Assembly: GCA_902478605.1 (NCBI GenBank)
Contig: CABSLQ010000104.1
Span: 1-6,288 of the forward strand
DNA: 6,288 bases
DNA from: an uncultured Oscillospiraceae bacterium
GTDB lineage: Bacteria; Bacillota; Clostridia; Oscillospirales; Acutalibacteraceae
Reading direction: 5' to 3'
Shown here: in pieces, positions 1 through 4,345 of the stretch
How positions within the stretch are numbered: position 1 is the first letter of the stretch
How the letters are laid out: each line of letters opens with the position of its first letter
Translations under genes and position numbers: made by a program
Notes under the pieces: model-generated
Told to the model about the DNA's origin: nothing
The model's database searches: none
Seen by the model: only the letters and a program-made list of their open reading frames with translations

Positions 1-64
1 TGTAGTTCTATTTTCCTACATAGGGGGCCTTTTGTCTATTGTACGGTTTTACTGGGGCGGTTCA
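1..64. mobile_element. IS3-like element terminus (left copy of 64-bp inverted repeat)
   Basis: Bases 1-64 match the reverse complement of 6225-6288 at about 52 of 65 aligned columns, with two single-base gaps. One block of 16 identical bases (6-21) is included. Read on the minus strand from base 64, the repeat begins TGAACCGCCCCAGTAAAA. This resembles IS3-family (IS150/IS51-group) tips such as the TGAACCGCCCC tip I recall for IS6110. If so, the tip is at base 64 and the element body lies left of the window. The outer edge also holds a small dyad, TGTAG (1-5) and CTACA (16-20). No transposase fragment could be recognised. The alternative is that base 1 is the outer end of an element spanning the whole window. 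Confidence 0.5.
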
Positions 65-76
65 AAATGCAGCGGC
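63..76 (+). repeat. 14-bp direct repeat, copy 1
   Basis: CAAAATGCAGCGGC occurs here and again at 172-185, 109 bp apart. This copy spans the junction between the IS-like tip (63-64) and the unique sequence, so 12 bases lie outside the putative element. Here it is followed by a run of seven T. The second copy lies in the 5' leader of the PF06541 gene. Its role is unknown; it could be a remnant of a local duplication. Confidence 0.5.
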
Positions 77-135
77 TTTTTTTGCAGAATTAAGCGTTTT
101 TTAAGAAAATGAGGGAATTTTTAAAGAGATTTTCC

Positions 136-164
136 TTGCCGCACCGTTCCTTCTTCGGTATACT
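136..164 (+). promoter_or_regulatory. Sigma-A-type promoter for the PF06541 gene
   Basis: TTGCCG (136-141) and TATACT (159-164) are separated by 17 bp, close to the sigma-70/sigma-A consensus. Transcription would start near 171, giving a leader of about 45 nt. The leader contains a GC-rich potential hairpin, CGGCG (182-186) with CGCCG (192-196), just before the ribosome binding site. Confidence 0.65.
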
Positions 165-171
165 GAAAGAG

Positions 172-185
172 CAAAATGCAGCGGC
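172..185 (+). repeat. 14-bp direct repeat, copy 2
   Basis: This is an exact second copy of CAAAATGCAGCGGC (first copy 63-76). It lies immediately downstream of the predicted transcription start of the first gene and overlaps the left arm of the leader hairpin. Confidence 0.5.
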
Positions 186-216
186 GCCGATCGCCGGCAG
201 AAAGGATGCGGCCTGA

Positions 217-789
217 ATGTGGAACTTCACTGTCCTCGGTATGGATTTTTATCGCATCGTCCATATCTTCATCCTCTTCAGCTTTCTTGGCTTTGTGATG
301 GAATGCATCGTGCTGACCATTGAAACCCGGCACCTGGTTGTCAACCGCGGTTTCATGAAAGGGCCCTTCTGTATCATCTACGGATTTGCGGCCCTGTTCC
401 TTCCCGCCCTGCTTCGTCCCTTTTCGCATAACCTGCTGCTTCTGTTCTTGGTCGGGGTGGTCATCGCCTCCCTTCTGGAATATCTGACAGGGCTCGCGAT
501 GATCCGCCTGTTCGGCAGCCTCTGGTGGGATTACAGCCATAAGCGGCTCAATTATAAAGGGATACTTTGCCTGGAAAGCTCGCTCGGCTGGGGACTGCTC
601 GCCGTGCTGTATTTCCGGGTGTTGGAAAAACTCGTCATGGGGTACGTGCGGGCTATTCCGCTCCCCCTGGGCAATGTCATGGTCATGGCGGCGCTGATTT
701 ATTTCCCGCTGGATTTCGGGTATCATCTGTACAAGCGTCTGCGCGCCCGTCACGCCGATGTCGAGGAGCTGTCCGAAACGCCCTCCTGA
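217..789 (+). CDS. PF06541-type integral membrane protein (putative ABC-transporter type IV, CmpB/DUF1113)
   Basis: A 190-residue protein with about five hydrophobic stretches (residues about 11-35, 50-67, 71-97, 117-135 and 148-168), so it should be an integral membrane protein. Family signatures are VNRGFMKGP (42-50), PFCIIYGF (50-57), LEYLTG (87-92), WWDYSHK (103-109) and LNYKGILCLESSLGWG (111-126). These are the conserved blocks of PF06541, which databases label a putative ABC-transporter permease, although no ATPase partner or transport substrate is established that I know of. None of the neighbours here encodes an ATPase. The start is chosen because AAAGGA (201-206) lies 10 nt upstream of the ATG; a second ATG at 241 lacks a comparable site. 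The C-terminal tail is charged and probably cytoplasmic. The gene is monocistronic, with its own promoter and a terminator at 817-861. The family call is secure; the function is unknown. Confidence 0.85.
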   Translation: MWNFTVLGMDFYRIVHIFILFSFLGFVMECIVLTIETRHLVVNRGFMKGPFCIIYGFAALFLPALLRPFSHNLLLLFLVGVVIASLLEYLTGLAMIRLFGSLWWDYSHKRLNYKGILCLESSLGWGLLAVLYFRVLEKLVMGYVRAIPLPLGNVMVMAALIYFPLDFGYHLYKRLRARHADVEELSETPS

Positions 790-816
790 TGTTCTGGTGA
801 CGCGGCCCGGGTTTCT

Positions 817-861
817 GGGCATACCTGTTGCGTTTACACAATGGGTATGCCCGATTTTTTT
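817..861 (+). terminator. Rho-independent terminator after the PF06541 gene
   Basis: A perfect 9-bp stem, GGGCATACC (817-825) with GGTATGCCC (844-852), encloses an 18-nt loop. It is followed after two bases by seven T (855-861). The loop can pair further (TGT with ACA). It separates the first gene from the kinase-like gene. Confidence 0.8.
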
Positions 862-864
862 ATT

Positions 865-899
865 AATTTGTAAATTTTCCGGAAAGTAGTATACAAATT
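865..899. promoter_or_regulatory. Inverted repeat at the kinase-like gene promoter (possible operator)
   Basis: AATTTGTA (865-872) and TACAAATT (892-899) are perfect 8-bp inverted arms separated by 19 bp. The right arm overlaps the proposed -35 element. This position would suit a repressor, but no regulator gene is nearby and AT-rich arms of this size can arise by chance. Confidence 0.3.
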
Positions 900-918
900 G
901 AAGAAATTGCGCTATACT
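890..918 (+). promoter_or_regulatory. Promoter of the cytidylate-kinase-like gene
   Basis: TATACA (890-895) and TATACT (913-918) are separated by 17 bp. The -10 box is strong; the -35 matches TTGACA at four of six positions. The predicted leader is about 43 nt and contains the strong AAGGAGG site. Confidence 0.55.
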
Positions 919-967
919 GTATGGGAGAAAACGGAAACCAACAGTATGCAGAAGGAGGCTTTTGCGT

Positions 968-1609
968 ATGCATGAAAGAACCATCATTACCATCGGCCGG
1001 CAGTACGGCAGCGGCGGGCATGAGATCGGGAAAAAATTGTCGGAAAAACTGGGCATCCCCTTTTATGACAAGGAGCTGCTGGATCTGGCGGCAGGGCAGA
1101 GCGGTATTGCACGGGACATCATGGAAAATTATGACGAAGTGCCGACCAACAGCCTGCTGTATTCCCTGTCCATGGGTACATACGGCATGGGTGGAGGCGG
1201 TCCCTTCCAGCTGCCGCTGAACCACCAGGTTTTTCTCGCGCAGTTTGAGGCGATTCAAAAGCTGGCGGAAAAAGGCGGCTGCGTGATCGTGGGACGCTGT
1301 GCGGACTATGTGCTGCACCGCTATGAGCATCTGGTAAGCGTTTTTATCCACGCCGAACTGCAAAAACGGGTCGAACGGGTCTGTGCGCTGTATGATCTTT
1401 CGGAAAAGGAAGCGAACGACCGCATTCTGAAGGTGGATAAGAAGCGCGCCTCCTATCACAACTTTTACGCCACCAAAAAATGGGGCAGCTGTGACAGCTA
1501 TCATCTGACGCTGGACAGCGGCGTGCTCGGTATTGACAATACGGTGGAGATGATCGGCGCGTTCGCAGAATATAAAAGCGCGATGGACGCACAGAGGCGG
1601 AAAAAATAA
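968..1609 (+). CDS. Cytidylate-kinase-like family protein (P-loop NTPase)
   Basis: A 213-residue soluble protein of the cytidylate-kinase-like family (PF13189 type), common in Clostridia. The N-terminus has strand-then-P-loop GRQYGSGGHEIGKK (10-23), then GIPFYDKELL (29-38). GCVIVGRCADYVL (104-116) and the basic, lid-like KVDKKRASYHNFY (155-167) follow. LGIDNTVEMI near the C-terminus is also typical. The family is related to CMP kinases and presumably binds ATP and phosphorylates a nucleotide or similar small molecule, but the substrate is not established and the protein differs from classic Cmk. The glycine-rich insert TYGMGGGG (71-78) may be flexible. The start is the ATG at 968 because AAGGAGG (952-958) sits 9 nt upstream. 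An in-frame TTG at 962 would leave only 3 nt. The gene has its own promoter and is not coupled to the R-M genes downstream. Confidence 0.85.
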   Translation: MHERTIITIGRQYGSGGHEIGKKLSEKLGIPFYDKELLDLAAGQSGIARDIMENYDEVPTNSLLYSLSMGTYGMGGGGPFQLPLNHQVFLAQFEAIQKLAEKGGCVIVGRCADYVLHRYEHLVSVFIHAELQKRVERVCALYDLSEKEANDRILKVDKKRASYHNFYATKKWGSCDSYHLTLDSGVLGIDNTVEMIGAFAEYKSAMDAQRRKK

Positions 1610-1614
1610 GGGAA

Positions 1615-1632
1615 CGGGCGGCTGTCCGCCTG
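1615..1632 (+). terminator. Hairpin after the kinase-like gene, weak terminator candidate
   Basis: CGGGCGG (1615-1621) pairs with CCGCCTG (1626-1632), including one G-T pair, around a CTGT loop just after the stop codon. There is no T-run downstream, so it is at best a poor intrinsic terminator and may instead protect the mRNA 3' end. Confidence 0.3.
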
Positions 1633-1673
1633 GCTCATAAGCTATATTTCACCTCGGCACCGCCACCTTTGCC

Positions 1674-1702
1674 TTGCGTAAACGGCGCAAACATGGTAGA
1701 CT
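1674..1702 (+). promoter_or_regulatory. Weak promoter candidate for the methyltransferase gene
   Basis: TTGCGT (1674-1679) and TAGACT (1697-1702) are spaced 17 bp apart. Matches are three and four of six. A short dyad, TTGCG (1674-1678) with CGCAA (1686-1690), overlaps it. The dyad could allow autoregulation by the methyltransferase or another protein, but this is only an inference. Confidence 0.35.
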
Positions 1703-1755
1703 GGTAATGGCCATCTTCCGGGATAGGCAAAGTCATTTAAAGGCGGTAATACTAC

Positions 1756-2595
1756 ATGTCCAATTTTGACCCATTGGTGAGACCGTATCTGAAATGGGCC
1801 GGCGGCAAAAGACAGCTGATGTCGGAAATCCAGCGATATATTCCACGGAAGTACGCCACATATTATGAGCCGTTTGTGGGCGCGGGTGCGGTGCTGTTTT
1901 CCATTCAGCCGCCCCGCGCTGTCATCAACGACTACAACGAGCAGCTTATCGTCACCTATATGGCCATCCGGGATGACATCGACACCCTTATCGAGCTGCT
2001 GCGTCAGCATAAGCAGAACACCTGCGAAGCCTATTTTTACAAACTGCGCAGCCTGGACAGGGATACGGAGGCTTTTGCCAGCCTCCCAGCGGTGCAGAAG
2101 GCGGCGCGGCTTATCTACCTGAACAAGACCTGCTTCAACGGGTTATACCGCGTGAACATGCAGGGGCTGTTCAACGTCCCATATGGCCGCTATAAAAACC
2201 CGGCCATTTTCGACGAGGAAAGCCTGCGGGCGGTCAGCCGGTATCTGAACGAGAACGACATCACCATTCAGAACGGCGACTTCGCCCAATCGGTAGAAGA
2301 TGCGGACAACCAGGCCTTTGTATACTTTGATCCGCCCTATCACAGCCCGGATAAAAGCAATTTCACCGGCTATCAGGCCGGCGGATTCGGAGAAGAGGAG
2401 CAGCTGCGTCTGCGCGATACCTTTGCCATGCTCAGCGGGCGCGGTACGAAATGCCTGCTCAGCAACGCGGACACGCCCTTTATCCGCAAGCTGTACAAGG
2501 GGTTTTCCATCAAACGCGTAAAGGCCAGCCGCGCCATCAACGCCAACGCGGGCGGCCGCGGTCCGGTTGACGAAGTGTTGATTAAGAACTGGTGA
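1756..2595 (+). CDS. DNA adenine N6-methyltransferase, Dam/DpnM (M.DpnIIA-like, MethyltransfD12) family
   Basis: A 279-residue alpha-group adenine methyltransferase (PF02086). It transfers a methyl group from S-adenosylmethionine to adenine N6 in DNA. Motifs in order: YLKWAGGKRQL (11-21, motif X); EPFVGAGAVLF (38-48, SAM-binding motif I); NKTCFNGLYRVN (123-134) and FNVPYGRYKNP (139-149), characteristic of Dam/DpnM; DPPY (192-195, catalytic motif IV); GGRGPVDEVLI (267-275). Length and block order match M.DpnIIA as I remember it, so GATC is the most likely target, though specificity cannot be proven by reading. The start is supported by AAAGGCGG (1739-1746), 9 nt upstream of the ATG. The neighbouring endonuclease gene, 64 bp downstream on the same strand, makes this the protective half of a type II restriction-modification system rather than an orphan Dam. 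Only one GATC lies within the gene. Confidence 0.92.
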   Translation: MSNFDPLVRPYLKWAGGKRQLMSEIQRYIPRKYATYYEPFVGAGAVLFSIQPPRAVINDYNEQLIVTYMAIRDDIDTLIELLRQHKQNTCEAYFYKLRSLDRDTEAFASLPAVQKAARLIYLNKTCFNGLYRVNMQGLFNVPYGRYKNPAIFDEESLRAVSRYLNENDITIQNGDFAQSVEDADNQAFVYFDPPYHSPDKSNFTGYQAGGFGEEEQLRLRDTFAMLSGRGTKCLLSNADTPFIRKLYKGFSIKRVKASRAINANAGGRGPVDEVLIKNW

Positions 2596-2601
2596 TTCCG
2601 G

Positions 2602-2631
2602 CGGGCCGATTCTTTTTTCGGCCCGTTTTTT
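2602..2631 (+). terminator. Intrinsic terminator between the methyltransferase and endonuclease genes
   Basis: A perfect 8-bp stem, CGGGCCGA (2602-2609) with TCGGCCCG (2618-2625), has an 8-nt T-rich loop and is followed at once by six T (2626-2631). It begins 7 nt after the methyltransferase stop codon and ends 29 nt before the endonuclease start, so it should block most read-through from methylase to nuclease. Confidence 0.85.
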
Positions 2632-2641
2632 CCTATATAGA
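2613..2641 (+). promoter_or_regulatory. Possible weak promoter of the endonuclease gene
   Basis: The only promoter-like sequence in the gap is TATAGA (2636-2641), or the overlapping TATATA (2634-2639), with a poor T-rich -35 at about 2613-2618 inside the terminator. Transcription from here would start about 10-14 nt before the endonuclease ATG, giving a very short leader that may barely include the GGGGGG Shine-Dalgarno. Evidence is weak. Confidence 0.25.
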
Positions 2642-2659
2642 AGCCTTGGGGGGAATGAT

Positions 2660-3976
2660 ATGCAATTGAGCGACAAAACCATCAGCGTGGACAAAGCGTG
2701 GGACATCCTGTTCGATCGGCACAACATTGCCGATCGTGTGGCGCACAACGGCTCCTTCCGTCTATCAGCGGCCGAGATCAACACGGTGAAAGACGCCCGC
2801 GCCATGGTAAAATTCGATCAGTCGATTCAGCTGCCGCGCATTTTCCGGGAGAATGGCTTTTCCCTTCTTCCCATCACACGGGACGAATATGTCATCGGTT
2901 CCTTTACCACGCACGTTAAGATCCCCTATGAGCCTGTAAAGCCGAAGCCGGTGCCTACTCCCGACATGTCCGATATGCAGCAGGCGGATCTGTACAGCGA
3001 ATCATCCGCTCTCCAGTTTGCCTACAAAAGCGGCATCATACAGGATATCATGCGCGATAAGGCGGTATACGCCATCGACGGACGCACCATGTCGGGCTCC
3101 TTTTCCTTCCGTATACTCAACCCGCGCCTGCCCGCCGGCGAACAGCGCATTAACGTCGTCAATGTGCAGACGGAAATCGACGCCGGGTATGAAAGCCGGG
3201 ATCTGCTCTGCCTGTGCGAAGCCAAAAACGTGGCGTCGGAGGAGCTGTTTATCCGGCGGCTGTATTATCCGTACCGGCTCTGGAGTTCGCGGATTTCCAA
3301 GCCGGTGCTGCCAATTTATCTTGTCTATTCCAACGACGTTTTTCACGCTTTTCTCTACCGTTTCGACGATAAGGACTTTTATAATTCGATCCAGCTTGTC
3401 GAACACCGCGCCTACACCTTCGCGGCCGAAGACATTTCGCTCGACGACATTATCGAGGTCTGGCACGCCACCACGCCCCTGCCGGAGCCGAACGTGACCT
3501 TTCCGCAGGCGGATTCCTTCTCCCGCATTGTGGACATCCTGTCGGTGCTCTACGAGCGCCGTCTCGCCCCGGAGGACGTGACCCTCAAATACGATTTCGA
3601 TGCGCGCCAGACCAGCTATTATGTCGCCGCGTGCGAATATCTCGATCTCATCGTCCGGGATGTCAACGGCTACGGCGAACGGCAGTACGCGCTGACAAAA
3701 GATGCCAAGCGCATTATGGAAATGCATCACAAGCAGAAGTATCTGGCCCTGATCGGCAAGGTGCTCCAGCGAAAGGTGTTTTATCACGCATTCGGCCTTG
3801 CCGTGCAGATCGGCGGCGTGCCCGATAAGGAATCGGTCTGCGCCATTATGCGGGAGATGGATCTGCCGCTGAGCGACTCCACCATCGGCCGCCGTTCTTC
3901 CACCGTGCGCAGCTGGCTCGACTGGATTTTTAAGCAGATCACGGTGCCGGGTTCTCAGGAAATCGGCGGCGCCTGA
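2660..3976 (+). CDS. Type II restriction endonuclease candidate, PD-(D/E)XK fold, with C-terminal winged-helix-like region
   Basis: A 438-residue soluble protein encoded directly after a DpnM-like methyltransferase. Residues 170-189 carry a PD-(D/E)XK-type core: E172 and D174, then CLCEAK with E187 and K189. ELFIRRLYYPYRLW (195-208) follows, like the helix that succeeds the core in related nucleases. The N-terminal part (KFDQSIQLPRIF, 51-62; YVIGSF, 77-82) belongs to a family I recall annotated as type II restriction enzyme or DUF6996/DUF6997-type proteins; those labels are from memory. FPQADSFSRIVDIL (281-294), YDFDARQTSYYVAACEYL (311-328) and RRSSTVRSWLDWI (411-423) suggest a helical or winged-helix DNA-contacting region. 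It does not resemble DpnII or MboI. It presumably cleaves the site protected by its neighbour, probably GATC. GGGGGG (2648-2653) lies 6 nt before the ATG. An out-of-frame ATG at 2655 opens a four-codon ORF overlapping the start. All expected catalytic residues are present, so the gene looks intact. Confidence 0.8.
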   Translation: MQLSDKTISVDKAWDILFDRHNIADRVAHNGSFRLSAAEINTVKDARAMVKFDQSIQLPRIFRENGFSLLPITRDEYVIGSFTTHVKIPYEPVKPKPVPTPDMSDMQQADLYSESSALQFAYKSGIIQDIMRDKAVYAIDGRTMSGSFSFRILNPRLPAGEQRINVVNVQTEIDAGYESRDLLCLCEAKNVASEELFIRRLYYPYRLWSSRISKPVLPIYLVYSNDVFHAFLYRFDDKDFYNSIQLVEHRAYTFAAEDISLDDIIEVWHATTPLPEPNVTFPQADSFSRIVDILSVLYERRLAPEDVTLKYDFDARQTSYYVAACEYLDLIVRDVNGYGERQYALTKDAKRIMEMHHKQKYLALIGKVLQRKVFYHAFGLAVQIGGVPDKESVCAIMREMDLPLSDSTIGRRSSTVRSWLDWIFKQITVPGSQEIGGA

Positions 3977-4062
3977 TGCGGCTCCCGGTTTCACCTGCTT
4001 GCCGCGTATCCTCCGGCCCTGCGGCTTTGCCTGCCGCTTGACAGCGGCCTGCACACAGATTC

Positions 4063-4103
4063 ATCCGCCCCCTGCGTACGGCGCAGGGGGCGGATTTTGT
4101 TTT
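4063..4103 (+). terminator. Strong intrinsic terminator after the endonuclease gene
   Basis: A perfect 14-bp stem, ATCCGCCCCCTGCG (4063-4076) with its complement at 4082-4095, closes a 5-nt loop. It is followed by TTTT, G, TTTT (4095-4103). It lies 87 bp after the endonuclease stop codon. A smaller hairpin, GCCGCT (4033-4038) with AGCGGC (4043-4048), precedes it. The reverse strand has no T-run, so it acts on + strand transcripts. Confidence 0.9.
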
Positions 4104-4239
4104 ACGTCTCCCCTGCCCTCTTCCGGCGTCCTTGCCCGCCGGCTTGCTCCCGCCACCCTTTCTGCCCCAAGGTATCCGCCCGCTCAGCGGCTCGGTTTTT
4201 GATGGATTTTACAGTTTCATATCCTCAAGTAAGCGGCAT
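4104..4239. other. Intergenic spacer without recognisable gene
   Basis: The gene-free stretch between the endonuclease stop (3976) and the hydrolase start (4346) is 369 bp. Its ends are explained by the terminator (4063-4103) and promoter (4240-4280). The middle is pyrimidine-rich on the + strand at 4104-4175. It then has a small hairpin, CCGC-TCA-GCGG (4180-4190), with TTTTT five bases later (4196-4200), too weak to call a terminator. I see no open frame with a ribosome binding site and no RNA gene. Confidence 0.6.
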
Positions 4240-4255
4240 TTGTAAACGCCATTGA
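4240..4255 (+). promoter_or_regulatory. cre-like site (CcpA operator candidate) overlapping the hydrolase promoter
   Basis: TTGTAAACGCCATTGA matches the Gram-positive catabolite-responsive element consensus WTGNNARCGNWWWCAW at 13 of 16 positions. The left half is perfect and the mismatches are in the right half. It overlaps the -35 box, where CcpA binding would repress, as expected for a sugar-polymer gene. An overlapping near-palindrome, GGCATTTGTAAACGCC (4235-4250), is an alternative operator. Confidence 0.35.
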
Positions 4256-4280
4256 CTTTTGGCCTTTAAGCTGTTATACT
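4252..4280 (+). promoter_or_regulatory. Strong sigma-A-type promoter of the DUF4838-like gene
   Basis: TTGACT (4252-4257) and TATACT (4275-4280) are separated by 17 bp. Each differs from consensus at one position. The start point near 4287 gives a leader of about 59 nt containing a 6-bp hairpin, CAGCGC (4301-4306) with GCGCTG (4311-4316). Confidence 0.75.
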
Positions 4281-4345
4281 GAGTGCCAAACCTTGCGCAG
4301 CAGCGCAGCGGCGCTGACAACACAAAACGGAAGGGAGAACACGAT

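Noticed and set aside
217..789. First gene as part of a complete ABC transporter
   Set aside because: No ATP-binding subunit or binding protein is in the window, and the ABC label of PF06541 is only putative.
121..1504. Two minus-strand open frames opposite the PF06541 and kinase-like genes
   Set aside because: They run through the terminator and promoters on the other strand and show no family motifs. The + strand frames are clearly conserved proteins.
2655..2669. Four-codon ORF (ATG ATA TGC AAT TGA) overlapping the endonuclease start as a possible leader peptide
   Set aside because: Its ATG is only 1 nt from the G-rich Shine-Dalgarno, too close for initiation. It probably arises by chance, though it could slightly lower nuclease translation.
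1756..3976. A larger defence system (BREX, DISARM or phage-exclusion type) around the R-M genes
   Set aside because: Only a methyltransferase and a nuclease are present. There is no ATPase, helicase, phosphatase or phospholipase partner, and the flanking genes are ordinary.
3002..4054. Minus-strand open frame of about 350 codons opposite the endonuclease gene
   Set aside because: The + strand frame carries the conserved nuclease motifs. The antisense product has low-complexity composition and no recognisable domain.
4283..4345. N-terminal extension of the hydrolase from the GTG at 4283
   Set aside because: The GTG is 3 nt after the -10 box, so it would not be in the transcript. The ATG at 4346 has a good ribosome binding site.
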